Positions 1 to 9,360 of a stretch of DNA of 64,000 bases are shown here, piece after piece. A program made the translations under genes and the position numbers. Where the stretch lies: contig CAJUGH010000018.1 in assembly GCA_910586215.1 (NCBI GenBank), forward strand, positions 1-64,000. Direction: 5' to 3'. Below the pieces are notes generated by a model that did not search any database, was not told the DNA's origin, and worked only from the letters and a program-made list of their open reading frames with translations. The stretch is from an uncultured Acetatifactor sp. (GTDB taxonomy: Bacteria > Bacillota > Clostridia > Lachnospirales > Lachnospiraceae). Numbering within the stretch: the first letter of the stretch is position 1; each line of letters starts with the position of its first letter.

Positions 1-88
1 GCCAAAGCATGAAACCCTTTTGACAGTGTGTTTTCCTAATAGGAGTTAATCATATCATAGGGCATATATAAGTCACTGTTTTACTTTC

Positions 89-117
89 TTGACTTTTATA
101 TTCCTAACCTGTAAGAT
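89..117 (+). promoter_or_regulatory. Sigma-A type promoter of the ROK regulator
   Basis: A -35 TTGACT (89-94) and a -10 TAAGAT (112-117) are separated by 17 bases. They lie about 60 bases upstream of the ROK regulator start. The flanking region is AT-rich. No other gene is seen in positions 1-174. Confidence 0.6.
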
Positions 118-174
118 ATTATCATAAAAGTTCAGCCAGCGCCCGGCCCTAAAGCTGGCGGAAAGGATGTCCCT

Positions 175-1398
175 ATGCCCACACAGCGCGGAACCAACCT
201 GACAGGTATCAAAGAGAAAAACCGGGCACTGGCCCTGCAACTTATCAGTACCGGCAAGTCCGTCTCCCGGGCCAATCTTGCCAGGAGTATGCACCTGACC
301 AAGACCACCCTGGGCAATATTGTATCCGACTTGATCGCCAATGATATTATCCGGGAATATTCTTCTGCCTCCAGCGAGGCAGATTCTTCCCTGGGCCGGA
401 AGCCTATTACCCTGGATCTGTCACCCAGTTCCCCGCTTATCATGGGCATCCTCATCAAGCGCAACCTGTTTAGTGCCATCCTTGCCGACCTGAAGGGGCA
501 TATCACGGACCAGATAGATTATGAATATGACCGCATGGACACAGACCTGCTGGTCCAGACATTGGTGGACTTGTATACAAAGCTGAGGGAGCGGCAGAAG
601 GACCGGCGTATCCTGGCCATCGGGATCTCCTCCCTGGGGCCAGTGGACACCCGCAGCCAGAAGCTGGCCAACCCTACAAACTTCTGGGGCATACATGACC
701 TGGCCCTTCCGGCCATTCTGACACAGCATACCGGCCTGCCCTCCTATCTCATCCATGACAGCAGCGCAGGTGCCCTGGCTGAGAAACTCTATGGCTCGCA
801 GGCACAGTCCCTGGAGAACCTGCTCTATCTGCATATCATGAACGGCATCGGTGCAGGGTATATCCTCCATGGCAATGTGTATGACGGGGATTACGGCCAG
901 GGCGGGGAACTTGGACACACTTCCATCAATTTTGCAGGACCTCCCTGCACCTGCGGTAACAACGGATGCCTGGAACTCTACGCCAACACCGGGAGCATGA
1001 ACCAGCGCATCAGGGAACTGCGGACCATCTACAAGGGACCTACCCTTATGGCAAGGATGCCGGAACCTTATAGCTGGAATGACATCATCCGGGCCGCCTC
1101 TGCCATGGACTTCCTGGCCATGGCCGCCCTGGATGAGTTCTGCGGCTATCTGGCCTACGCCCTGCGCAATACCATCCATATGCTGGATATCCGCCACATC
1201 ATCGTGGGGTATGACGCCCCTGCCGGTACTTCCATTATAGAAGATACCCTTGCCACCAAGCTGAACACCAACCTGCTGTCCGGTTCGGAGCACCCCATCC
1301 GTATCACAAAGTCCTCCTTTGGGGGCCAGGGGCCGCTGGTCGGCTCCATTGCCGTGGTGACGGACAAGCTTTTTTGCGGGGAACTGAATCTCTACTGA
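175..1398 (+). CDS. ROK-family transcriptional regulator (NagC/XylR type)
   Basis: This 407-residue protein has an N-terminal winged helix-turn-helix (about residues 15-70, including SRANLARSMHLTKTTLGN) joined to a ROK sugar-kinase-like domain. The ROK zinc motif is present as CTCGNNGCLELY. Known ROK regulators repress sugar catabolic genes and are released by a bound sugar or sugar phosphate. The start is supported by AAAGG eight bases upstream, and a good promoter lies at 89-117. It is the first gene before a minus-strand glycan cluster and converges with the MBL-fold gene, so it is a candidate regulator of the nearby GH2 and transporter operons. The ligand cannot be told from the sequence. 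Confidence 0.9.
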   Translation: MPTQRGTNLTGIKEKNRALALQLISTGKSVSRANLARSMHLTKTTLGNIVSDLIANDIIREYSSASSEADSSLGRKPITLDLSPSSPLIMGILIKRNLFSAILADLKGHITDQIDYEYDRMDTDLLVQTLVDLYTKLRERQKDRRILAIGISSLGPVDTRSQKLANPTNFWGIHDLALPAILTQHTGLPSYLIHDSSAGALAEKLYGSQAQSLENLLYLHIMNGIGAGYILHGNVYDGDYGQGGELGHTSINFAGPPCTCGNNGCLELYANTGSMNQRIRELRTIYKGPTLMARMPEPYSWNDIIRAASAMDFLAMAALDEFCGYLAYALRNTIHMLDIRHIIVGYDAPAGTSIIEDTLATKLNTNLLSGSEHPIRITKSSFGGQGPLVGSIAVVTDKLFCGELNLY

Positions 1399-1416
1399 TT
1401 CGAACTAGTCATGCCA

Positions 1417-1444
1417 TGGGCGCCTGGGAAACAACAGGCGCCCA
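1417..1444. terminator. Terminator-like hairpin between convergent genes
   Basis: A perfect 10-bp stem, TGGGCGCCTG with CAGGCGCCCA, encloses an eight-base loop. It lies between the ends of the ROK regulator (+) and the MBL-fold gene (-). There is no clear T-run, so it may act as a weak bidirectional terminator or an mRNA 3' end stabiliser. A second imperfect hairpin (CCGGAA/TTCCGG) follows at about 1457-1479. Confidence 0.5.
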
Positions 1445-1519
1445 CATCATTTATGCCGGAAACCTGCCGAGGTTCCGGTCCCCCCCACAGCAGGACAAGA
1501 GATTGGATACCCTCTGTCG

Positions 1520-2407
1520 TCACAGTACCAGCTTCCGGACAGTCTCGTCCCCGGTGTCAAAGATGGTATGGCTCTCCAGACTGGTCACAGGACATGCCCC
1601 CAGACGTTCCATCCATCCCCGGGTCTCCAGGGTTCTCCAGGGACCGGATCCATGCTCTGCCCCCTTTGGTGTATTTGTCCAGAGCCAGTCCGGCGTGGGC
1701 CAGAAGCTCCATCTGGGGCCAATCGCCTGGTAGACATTCTCCTCCACCCCCCACTGTCCGTGATGTGCCATCTGTACGGCATCTGCCCGCAGGATTCCCG
1801 GCCTGTCACTACAGCATTCCAACAGTCTGTCCCCCTGTGTCCACCCCAGATCCCCCAGGAATATCATCGTGAATGGCGATTGTTTTTCGGTTTCTCCCGG
1901 TATACGCCGTTTCGCATTCTCCTTAAACTTCTCCGTCACCTTGAACACCACGGACAGATTGTTGATATAATCCTTTCTGCAACGGGCATCTGCCACCCGC
2001 AGGATTTCTATTTCCACCTGGTCCTGGATAAACAGATCTCCCGGGGTCAGGATTCTCACAGGATACCCGCAATGTCCCACAGCTTCCTGAAACCTCTTGA
2101 TATCTCCCTTCCTGTCCGTATCTTCCACCGTGTCAAAACTGGCTGGGGCAGGGCTGTAACAGACACAGTCCACCGCAATAGGAGCCGGGGTGTCCATCAG
2201 GCTCCAGAATACCCCCACATGGTCACTGTGTGGATGGGTGAGGATCCACAGGTCAATATAGCCGCCGAAATGTTGTACCAGTTCCACAAAGGCCCTGGTA
2301 TCCCCTTCTGTCCCACCGTCCACCGCGATCATCCGGCCCTGTTCTGTGACCAGCAGATACCCCATCATCTGGGATTCCGTGGAATTGTGCATTTGAATGA
2401 TTTTCAT
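1520..2407 (-). CDS. MBL-fold metallo-hydrolase (ComEC C-terminal-like)
   Basis: This 295-residue soluble protein has the metallo-beta-lactamase signature THPHSDHVG near residue 65, which supplies the metal-ligand His and Asp residues. The motif is preceded by VDGGTEGD, typical of the ComEC/Rec2-like MBL group. No signal peptide or membrane segment is visible, so it is probably cytoplasmic. The start is taken at MKIIQMHN (2407), because an upstream in-frame ATG at 2443 adds a basic leader with no ribosome site. It follows the GH2 gene at 2468-5020 with 60 bases between them and is likely co-transcribed. The substrate is unknown; a phosphodiesterase or lactonase role linked to glycan use is only inference. 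Confidence 0.8.
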   Translation of the reverse strand: MKIIQMHNSTESQMMGYLLVTEQGRMIAVDGGTEGDTRAFVELVQHFGGYIDLWILTHPHSDHVGVFWSLMDTPAPIAVDCVCYSPAPASFDTVEDTDRKGDIKRFQEAVGHCGYPVRILTPGDLFIQDQVEIEILRVADARCRKDYINNLSVVFKVTEKFKENAKRRIPGETEKQSPFTMIFLGDLGWTQGDRLLECCSDRPGILRADAVQMAHHGQWGVEENVYQAIGPRWSFWPTPDWLWTNTPKGAEHGSGPWRTLETRGWMERLGACPVTSLESHTIFDTGDETVRKLVL

Positions 2408-2467
2408 AAGAATACCCCGTTTACGCTTCCGCTCATATACCAATCCATACAGAACGCCGTTCCTGCT

Positions 2468-5020
2468 TCAGCAGTCTGCGCCCTTCCAGATCTCTATCTG
2501 CACCTGTCCCTCTTCCTGTCCTTTCAGTCTCCTGTATCCCACGGCCTTCGGCACCCCCTTCTGCAGCGCAAAGTAATTGTCCTCGAAAACAGCGCCTTCC
2601 AGCCTCACCGCCGGTACATATGCATCCGACACCAGGGTAATCTGCCCTTCCTCCTGCCTCAATACGCTGACACAGGCAGGGGGCCATGCCACATTGGCAG
2701 GCTTGCTGCAATAATACCTGGTATGGTGCCTGCCCGATCTGCTTACCGTGTCACACAGCAGCACAGAGGTTTTGTCTGTGTACAGGGCCATCTCTTCTTC
2801 CGGGATCTCCATCACCACCTGGGAGACATTGGCCTCCGATACAAATTCGCAGGTCCACACATGGGATTTCCCTGCAAAGTTCTCTGCCCTCACTGTCAAA
2901 GTGCCTTCGTCCCCTTTCACCCCATCGTTGCAGATATAGACACAGTAACGTCCCTCTTTCCTTGCCACGGAAGCAACCACCGGCTGTGCCGTCTGGGCAA
3001 AGGCATAATATCCAGCCTTGGGAGCCCCGTAATAATCAATCATGGCCCAGCCCGAAGCAGGCCATTCATCGTTGAGCATCCAGTAGACAATCCCTGCACT
3101 GAACCACTTTTCCCTGCGGTATAGTTCCATACTCTTGCGTACCAGTTCATACTGGATGTATTGCATCTTCATCAGCCTGTCCTGGGGATTCCTGAAATGC
3201 CCCAGGAGCTTCCGGGCAAATATCTCATGGTACTGGAAAATACTATATTGCAGGAACTCCCCTGCGGGATTGTTCTTGGTGTGGTACTGCCACATGGTTG
3301 TATCCTGCCCAAAGATCTCCTCCTGGGTCATAAACCGCTTGAGACTCTCCAGGCAGGGTGCCCCCATGGCCGGTTCCTCATTGTCAAAGCGGGACAGGTA
3401 CCGGTCGAAATAGGTCTCATAGTCCTCCATGTCCTTCGTCCTCACATCCACAAATTTGGGCACCATAAACTGGGTGTTGTGGGTTGTTCCGCTGGTCAAG
3501 GATGCATACCGCTCCCCTCCGTAAGGACTGGACGGAAATATCTCCCTTTTATGGTCGTATTCCTTCACAACGGGCAGGATGGATCCCCGGACTCCCCTGC
3601 GCCCCTCATAATCCTCCAGGTTATCACTTCCCCCTGCGGCGTTTTCATTGTCCCCGCTCCACCAGGCCAGGCAGGCATGGTTCCGAAGCTTTTTCACCGC
3701 AAACAGGGCTTCTCTCTCCAACTGCTCCCTGAACCAGGCCTCCTCACAGGGATAGGATCCGCAAGCCATCAGGAAGTCCTGGGTCACCAGGATCCCCAGC
3801 CTGTCACATTCCTCATATAAGATTTCCTCCTCAAAAACCCCTCCACCCCAGATCCTAAGCATATTCAAGCCTGCCTTCTGCGCCAGGGAAAGGATGTGTT
3901 TGATCTTCCCTGCGTTTCCCTGGAACCGGAAAGGCTCGCATGGCACCCAGTTGGCCCCCTTGCACAGGATGGGTACCTGGTTCACCAGCACCACAAACCC
4001 GAAAAACTCCGTATTCTTCTCATAGTCCATGATCTCCTGGGAAAAGGAGACCGCCTCCTGCAGGGCAATGCATTTCTCGTAAAAGGCACTTCCAGGCATG
4101 TCCTGTAGCTGCAACACTTTTATGGTACGGATACCAAAAGCCAGTTCCCTGGCAGAAAGCATTTTCATGGATTCCCCGCCGGAAGGGCAGTCCCCATCCT
4201 CCTTTCGGATTTCCAGACGGATCCTGTACAAATCCTGTTCCCCATAGCCGTTGGGGTACCACAGGCGGGGCCGGGGCACATCCACAGACTGGTACATCCG
4301 CTTCTCCACGATCCGCTTCCTTCCGTCATATACCCTGGCCCCGTCCGGATCCAGGATCTCCATATGCAGCCATGTGCCATGCCCCACCGCCCGGAAACGG
4401 AATTCCATCTTAAGCTGTGCGCTGTAGGCATCTATGTCCTCCGTATAGATGTAGGCATCCTCCAGTTCCGTAAGGTCATCACAATACAGATAGACATCCC
4501 TTACAATGCCGCAGGTCACAAAGCGTTCCACCCAGTCCCAGCCGTAAGTGCACTGGATCCGTCTGGTGTACAGCCTGGACCAGTTGCCAAAGGCAGCACT
4601 CCTGACCGGCTTTTCTGCAACCTCTTCCTCCGGCGGACGGCATACCACCCGGATCACATTCTCCCCCTCCCGGAGCAGACCGCCCACGTGGAAACGGTGT
4701 TCCAGGAACATATTGTCCGTGGCGGCAAGGACCTGTCCATTGATCAGAATGTCACAATACACATCCAGTCCCTCAAAGCAGATCCACATATCCTCCTGCA
4801 CGGTTTCCAGTACAAATGCCCGCTCGAAGGTCCAGACCACATGCTCTACCCACTGGTACCTGCTGGCGTTGTCCCCCACAAACAGGTCCTGTATCAGGCC
4901 CGCTTCCTCCAGGGCTGTGTGTACAGAGCCAGGAACTTCCGCTGCCACCTGGATTCTTTCCCCTCCCGGCGTTGTCCCCGTGCATTTCCATGTCCCATTT
5001 AACGAAATGATTGTATGCAT
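2468..5020 (-). CDS. Glycoside hydrolase family 2, beta-mannosidase-like
   Basis: This 850-residue protein begins with a GH2 sugar-binding jelly roll (SLNGTWKC, VPGSVHTAL) and continues through an immunoglobulin-like domain to a TIM barrel. The barrel holds the GH2 mannosidase motifs LRIWGGGVFEE and WSGDNENAAG, whose Glu is the expected acid/base. FDNEEPAMGAPCLESL is where beta-mannosidases carry the nucleophile Glu (SEFG in the classical form). No signal peptide is seen, so it should act in the cytoplasm on imported oligosaccharides. AAAGGAG lies just before the ATG. It is transcribed ahead of the MBL-fold gene. An exo-beta-mannosidase is the best guess; beta-galactosidase or glucuronidase activity is less likely from the motifs. 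Confidence 0.85.
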   Translation of the reverse strand: MHTIISLNGTWKCTGTTPGGERIQVAAEVPGSVHTALEEAGLIQDLFVGDNASRYQWVEHVVWTFERAFVLETVQEDMWICFEGLDVYCDILINGQVLAATDNMFLEHRFHVGGLLREGENVIRVVCRPPEEEVAEKPVRSAAFGNWSRLYTRRIQCTYGWDWVERFVTCGIVRDVYLYCDDLTELEDAYIYTEDIDAYSAQLKMEFRFRAVGHGTWLHMEILDPDGARVYDGRKRIVEKRMYQSVDVPRPRLWYPNGYGEQDLYRIRLEIRKEDGDCPSGGESMKMLSARELAFGIRTIKVLQLQDMPGSAFYEKCIALQEAVSFSQEIMDYEKNTEFFGFVVLVNQVPILCKGANWVPCEPFRFQGNAGKIKHILSLAQKAGLNMLRIWGGGVFEEEILYEECDRLGILVTQDFLMACGSYPCEEAWFREQLEREALFAVKKLRNHACLAWWSGDNENAAGGSDNLEDYEGRRGVRGSILPVVKEYDHKREIFPSSPYGGERYASLTSGTTHNTQFMVPKFVDVRTKDMEDYETYFDRYLSRFDNEEPAMGAPCLESLKRFMTQEEIFGQDTTMWQYHTKNNPAGEFLQYSIFQYHEIFARKLLGHFRNPQDRLMKMQYIQYELVRKSMELYRREKWFSAGIVYWMLNDEWPASGWAMIDYYGAPKAGYYAFAQTAQPVVASVARKEGRYCVYICNDGVKGDEGTLTVRAENFAGKSHVWTCEFVSEANVSQVVMEIPEEEMALYTDKTSVLLCDTVSRSGRHHTRYYCSKPANVAWPPACVSVLRQEEGQITLVSDAYVPAVRLEGAVFEDNYFALQKGVPKAVGYRRLKGQEEGQVQIEIWKGADC

Positions 5021-5256
5021 AATCTCCTTTCTGCCTGTTGGCAGGTATCCTTTCTATTTTTGTGTCTCATGATCTCTTTGTTATATCTCTATTTTGTTCT
5101 CTTTTCTAGTTCTTTCAGGACTACATATAATCAATTCTTTTCTCTATCTTCCTCGGTCTTCTCTTTTCCATTCTTGTTTTTCCACTTTTTTCTTTGCTTT
5201 TCAGGTGATTCTTATCTATTTTTCTTTTATTTAGTAATATTTTTTTACTTATTTCC
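5021..5256 (-). other. Polypurine leader between GH2 and EamA genes
   Basis: This stretch has no gene. Read on the minus strand it is almost entirely A and G from about 5050 to 5250, so it would give an unstructured purine-rich 5' leader for the GH2 mRNA. A small CTGCC-TGTT-GGCAG hairpin (5031-5044) sits just upstream of the GH2 ribosome site. No clear minus-strand promoter could be fixed because of the low complexity. Confidence 0.5.
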
Positions 5257-5286
5257 TTGACATATGCCTGCTGTACATGCTATGGT
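5257..5286 (+). promoter_or_regulatory. Promoter of the EamA transporter gene
   Basis: TTGACA at 5257-5262 and TATGGT at 5281-5286 are separated by 18 bases and point to the EamA gene. The leader of about 95 bases includes an imperfect stem (TGCGG with CCGCA, about 5318-5350). It does not match a riboswitch that I recognise. Confidence 0.55.
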
Positions 5287-5389
5287 GGATACAGGAAACA
5301 GTAACCATTTTTCTACCTGTGCGGTTGCTATTCCATGAACCACCCGCATCATTCAACGCAACATGTATTCTGAAAGAGAGGTATCTACC

Positions 5390-6286
5390 ATGAACGCCAT
5401 CCTGCTAACTGTATCCATCTTCATGAACCTGGTCTCCTATGGTATTGTCCGCAACGCCTTCTGCAAAAAGGATGTAAGCAGCAATTGCGACCTGCACATT
5501 TTCAACGCCTTATCCAGCCTGCTGTCCATGGCCACCCTTCTGGTCATCTGCCTGGCAGCCTCCTCCCTTTCCCGGCCCTCTGCCTACACCCTTCTGCTGG
5601 GCATTGTCTTCGGTCTGTGTACAGCCCTCTGTGCCGTGCTGAACATGCAGGCCCTGGAGAGCGGCCCCCTCTCCTATACCAATGTCATCGTCTCCTGTTC
5701 CATGGTGATTCCCGCCCTCTCCGGCATGGTCCTGTTTGGGGAAGCCGTATCCTTCTGGCAGATCATTGGCATATTGCTCATGGTTATCTCTTTTGTGTGC
5801 GCCGTGGACAGCAAGGGTTCCTCTTCTGGCACTTCTCTAAAATGGCTGCTCCTGTGCCTGGGTGCCTTCCTGTTCTCCGGATCCGTAGGTGTCCTGCAGA
5901 AAGTCCACCAGAATTCTCCCCACAAGGAAGAACTGGGTATCTTCCTGGTCATTGCATTCGGGATATCTGCCGTCTTCTCCTCCCTGTCCGCCCTCTTTGC
6001 CAGGAAACGCGGGGAGACTGTCACCGTGTTGTCCGGCCACAAACTGCGCAGGCTCCTTCTCTGTTCCATCCTCTCCGGTATCGGCATCGCCCTCTGCAAC
6101 CAGATCAACATGTACCTGGCCGGGGCCATGGATGCCATCATCTTCTATCCCGTGGTAAACGGCGCTTCCATGATCCTCACGGCAGCCGCCGGGATCCTCC
6201 TGTGGAAGGAACGGCTGACTGTCAGGCAGTGGTTCGGCCTGTGTATGGGCGGTGCCGCCATCCTGCTGCTGTGCGGTATCTTCTGA
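5390..6286 (+). CDS. EamA/DMT-family transporter
   Basis: This protein of about 298 residues consists of ten hydrophobic segments in two repeated halves, the usual layout of EamA drug/metabolite transporters. The second half ends with ILLWKERLTVRQWFGL, matching the conserved Glu-Arg region of the family. The start is the second ATG, at MNAILLTVS, because AGAGG lies eight bases upstream; the ATG at 5363 has no ribosome site. It has its own promoter and converges with GH36. The substrate (amino acid, nucleoside or other metabolite) cannot be told. It is probably independent of the flanking glycan genes. Confidence 0.85.
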   Translation: MNAILLTVSIFMNLVSYGIVRNAFCKKDVSSNCDLHIFNALSSLLSMATLLVICLAASSLSRPSAYTLLLGIVFGLCTALCAVLNMQALESGPLSYTNVIVSCSMVIPALSGMVLFGEAVSFWQIIGILLMVISFVCAVDSKGSSSGTSLKWLLLCLGAFLFSGSVGVLQKVHQNSPHKEELGIFLVIAFGISAVFSSLSALFARKRGETVTVLSGHKLRRLLLCSILSGIGIALCNQINMYLAGAMDAIIFYPVVNGASMILTAAAGILLWKERLTVRQWFGLCMGGAAILLLCGIF

Positions 6287-6308
6287 GACAGATTGCCCCT
6301 TCTCTTCT

Positions 6309-6396
6309 GTCACGGACTCCGGATTCCCGGAATCTGTGACATTCACAGCAGACCGGATAACAAAATGGGAGTACCTTCACAAAAATACTCCCATTT
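6309..6396. terminator. Two hairpins between convergent EamA and GH36 genes
   Basis: The first hairpin (6309-6340) pairs GTCAC...TCCGG with CCGGA...GTGAC around ATTC, with one mismatch and one wobble. The second (6363-6396) is a perfect 11-bp stem, AAATGGGAGTA with TACTCCCATTT. The A-rich and T-rich edges of the second suit termination in both directions. Confidence 0.65.
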
Positions 6397-6434
6397 CTAT
6401 TCCCGTTCCCTTTCCACAAGTTTTCCCTGTGCGT

Positions 6435-8393
6435 CTACGGTCTCTCCACTTTCTTATAGAACAGCATCCTGGACTCTCCCTTTTCGGGAATCTCCACTGC
6501 CCATTTCCCTTCTGTAAGCTGTCTGCCCGTGTACACGTGCCTTTCCCCGGTATCGCTGTTCTCCACCTCATACAGGGCATCCGCATCCAGTCCGTACAGT
6601 TCCGGGTTGGCTACGGACAGGCTGCTCCTGGAACGCCTGAAGGCCACCACCATGCCATCCCCCTGCTCCGGACGGTCAAACTGCTGTAGCGCCCAGGTAT
6701 CCTTGCTAAGGCAGGGCAAAGTCAGCGGATAATAGTCTTCCATATAGTAAGGCTGCGCCCTCTTATACTCTGCAAGACGCTCCTTCATCCACTTCATCTC
6801 CTCCACTGCTTCCGGCGTCTCGGTCATCTCCTGCCAGGCGTAAGACCACCGGGCCGTGACAAAGCTGGCCGCATAGGTGCAGCGGTAACGGTAGGTGCTG
6901 CCTGTGATGGAACCCGTCCCCGTCCCCGTATAGGGCAGCCACCACATGGCCCCGGAAGTATGGCTCTGCACATCCTCCGCATCATAGTTCCACACACAGG
7001 CATAATCCGTCTGCCACAGGGGCATGGAACGCTTCATCAGTTCTATGTCCAGGCGTCTGCCCCCGGAGGCACAGTTGTCGATGAAAAGCTTCGGGTGCCT
7101 GGCAAGCAGGGCATCCCAGAATGCATACAGCCCCATGATATGTTTGATCTGGGTGATTCCCCTGCGGTCCTGTGTGTCATGATGACTCCAGAACCCTGCC
7201 GGCTCCAGGTTAAAGTCCTGTCGGTAGCAGTCCAGGTCCAGGCGCGTGACCAGTCCGTCAATGAGATCGATAACAGCTTCTCTTGCCTCCTCATTGCCCA
7301 GGTTGAGGTGTACGGTGGTGGCAGCCTTGTCCGGGGCATGGAGGAACCAGTCCGGATGCTCCACGGTCCATCTGGTGCCCAGGATGGCCCGCTCCGGCTC
7401 GCACCAGAGGATGAACTTCATCCCTGCCCCCTTAATCTCCCTGGCCAGGTCTTCCAGCCCATCCGGATGGTAGGTGGGATTCACCGTCCAGGTTCCCGCA
7501 TGGATCCCCCAGTCGCCGCTGAACTCATCCGGGCAGTCCTCTTTGGATTCCCCATACCATCCCGCATCCATCCAGATATACTCGAATCCAATCTGATACT
7601 TCTGTACCATCTGCACCCTGCGGATGCATTCTTCTGTGCTGACACCGCCCCACAGGGACATGGCCACCGGACCCTGCCCTGGACGCTGCCCCTGTCCCAT
7701 GACACTAAAGTGCTTCTTCATGAAACGCCGCCATTTGTTGTGTCCATGGATGCAGCCGTTGTCGTAAGCCAGCAGCACCGTCCGGGTCGTCCGGATCTCC
7801 TCCCCGGGATGAAGCCTAAAATGCAGATCCGGGATCCCGGCCTGGTACAGGGCACCGTCCTGTCTGGTCACGCGCACCTTCCAGTCCCCAGACCAGCCCA
7901 CGGCGGCAATGACGCCTTCCTCGTGGCGCACCATCTCCACATAGGGCATCACCGGGCTGGAGGAACGTCCTCCCACTGTGCCAAATTCCCTGCTGTCTCC
8001 CTCCACCAGGAAAAATTCCCTGGGCGTGAAATCCTCCGGGGACTGTGCCCCTCCGATGGCATTGATCACCTTGAAGGCCGGGTCAAAGGGCCGGAATCCC
8101 GGCCGCAGGGGATCGTCTGCCGGAAAAGGCAGTGCCATGTCACAGTCCAGCAGTCCAGAGAGGATCCCCGTGTCCTCACTGCCTTCGTTTTTCAGAGACA
8201 GCACCCAGTCCCAGGCATCATACTCCCGGTAGAGTGTCACCCTCCGGGTGATGACAAGGCCTCCCAAAAACCGGTAAACCTCCTCCCAGGCATCCTCTGA
8301 TACCGCCTTCTTCTCCGGGACAGGCAGGCTCACAGCTGCCCCGTCCAGCAGGAAGGAAAACCCTCCCTCACAGATCATGTCTTCCAATCTCAT
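6435..8393 (-). CDS. Glycoside hydrolase family 36, alpha-galactosidase-like
   Basis: This 652-residue protein has an N-terminal beta-sandwich (1-240) and a TIM barrel. The barrel carries WMDAGWYG (275-281), LWCEPER (329-335), the nucleophile motif CYRQDFN (Asp393) and NCASGGRRLD followed by WQTDYA (Asp463 as acid/base). Classical GH36 enzymes have KWDMN at the nucleophile, so RQDFN marks a divergent subgroup. There is no signal peptide, so it is cytoplasmic. GGAGG lies seven bases before the chosen ATG; the ATG at 8450 lies upstream without a site. It is the last gene of the transporter operon, 28 bases after the permease, so it likely removes alpha-galactosyl residues from the imported sugar. 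Alpha-N-acetylgalactosaminidase is an alternative. Confidence 0.85.
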   Translation of the reverse strand: MRLEDMICEGGFSFLLDGAAVSLPVPEKKAVSEDAWEEVYRFLGGLVITRRVTLYREYDAWDWVLSLKNEGSEDTGILSGLLDCDMALPFPADDPLRPGFRPFDPAFKVINAIGGAQSPEDFTPREFFLVEGDSREFGTVGGRSSSPVMPYVEMVRHEEGVIAAVGWSGDWKVRVTRQDGALYQAGIPDLHFRLHPGEEIRTTRTVLLAYDNGCIHGHNKWRRFMKKHFSVMGQGQRPGQGPVAMSLWGGVSTEECIRRVQMVQKYQIGFEYIWMDAGWYGESKEDCPDEFSGDWGIHAGTWTVNPTYHPDGLEDLAREIKGAGMKFILWCEPERAILGTRWTVEHPDWFLHAPDKAATTVHLNLGNEEAREAVIDLIDGLVTRLDLDCYRQDFNLEPAGFWSHHDTQDRRGITQIKHIMGLYAFWDALLARHPKLFIDNCASGGRRLDIELMKRSMPLWQTDYACVWNYDAEDVQSHTSGAMWWLPYTGTGTGSITGSTYRYRCTYAASFVTARWSYAWQEMTETPEAVEEMKWMKERLAEYKRAQPYYMEDYYPLTLPCLSKDTWALQQFDRPEQGDGMVVAFRRSRSSLSVANPELYGLDADALYEVENSDTGERHVYTGRQLTEGKWAVEIPEKGESRMLFYKKVERP

Positions 8394-8421
8394 CCTAATA
8401 CCTCCGCCTCTTCTCACACTT

Positions 8422-9360
8422 TTAGCCCTTAATCGCCCCCACCATAACACCTTTCACGAAATACTTCTGCACGAAGGGGTAGACGATCATCATGGGAATA
8501 ATACCTGCTATGATGGATGTGTACTTTAAGCTCTGGGCCAGTTCCATCCTCTGCTGCATCTGCATGGCAGTGTTGGAATCCGCATTGTGCAGAAGATTTG
8601 CAATGGAGGCCGAGGAGATCAGCACCTCCCGCAGGGCCGTCTGCAGGGGAATCAGCCTTCTGTCGCTGATATAGATCAATGCCGTATAATAATCATTCCA
8701 GTGACCCACCGCATAATACAGGCATACCACCGCCAGCACCGGCTTGGACAGGGGCAGTACCACCCTTACCAGATACTGCATGGGGTTGGCCCCGTCCAGT
8801 TCTGCCGCCTCCTGGAGGTCATTGGGGATACTGTTGGAGAAATAGCTTCTCACAATCAGTGCATTGTAGAAGGACAATGCCCCAGGGATCATCATGGCCC
8901 ATATGGTATTGGTCATATGGAGGTTGCGGATCACCAGATAGGTGGGAATCAGCCCGCCGCTGATATACATGGTAATCAGGCAGTATTTCAGCCAGAATTT
9001 CCTGGGCAGCCAATCCTTCCTGGACAGGGGATAGGCACATAGTACCGTCATCACCATATTGATCAGTGTGCCAACCACCGTATAGAAGATATTGTTCCGG
9101 TAGCCGATCCAGATGGGTTCGTAACGGAACATTTCCGTATAGCCTTTCAGTGTAAATCCACTTGGCCAGAGCAGTACATTGCCCTTCCACACGTCAAAAG
9201 GGTTGCTGAAAGATGATATGATCACAAACCAAAGAGGCCATACGAAGATGAACAGCAGTACCACCATAATGAAAATATTCACAATGTCAAAAGCTTTATC
9301 CGAAGGGGAATTGCTGATGATTTTGTTCTTCCTTTTGCGCATTTTTTCTTGTTTTACCAT
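8422..9360 (-). CDS. Carbohydrate ABC transporter permease (LplC/YtcP type)
   Basis: This 312-residue inner-membrane permease has six predicted spans and the EAA loop AAELDGANPMQYLVRVVLPL, which docks with the ATPase. It ends in the family-typical motif KGVMVGAIKG. It partners the permease at 9354-10322, and their genes overlap by seven bases, which suggests translational coupling. No ATPase gene is in the operon; as in many Gram-positive sugar importers, a shared MsmX-type ATPase elsewhere probably powers it. Confidence 0.93.
   Translation of the reverse strand: MVKQEKMRKRKNKIISNSPSDKAFDIVNIFIMVVLLFIFVWPLWFVIISSFSNPFDVWKGNVLLWPSGFTLKGYTEMFRYEPIWIGYRNNIFYTVVGTLINMVMTVLCAYPLSRKDWLPRKFWLKYCLITMYISGGLIPTYLVIRNLHMTNTIWAMMIPGALSFYNALIVRSYFSNSIPNDLQEAAELDGANPMQYLVRVVLPLSKPVLAVVCLYYAVGHWNDYYTALIYISDRRLIPLQTALREVLISSASIANLLHNADSNTAMQMQQRMELAQSLKYTSIIAGIIPMMIVYPFVQKYFVKGVMVGAIKG

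Noticed and set aside
421..1293. Long open frame opposite the ROK regulator
   Set aside because: It has no ribosome site, no recognisable domain, and mirrors the codon pattern of the true gene on the other strand.
1568..3124. 518-codon open frame on the plus strand
   Set aside because: It spans two real minus-strand genes and has the Pro/His/Ser-rich composition of a shadow frame.
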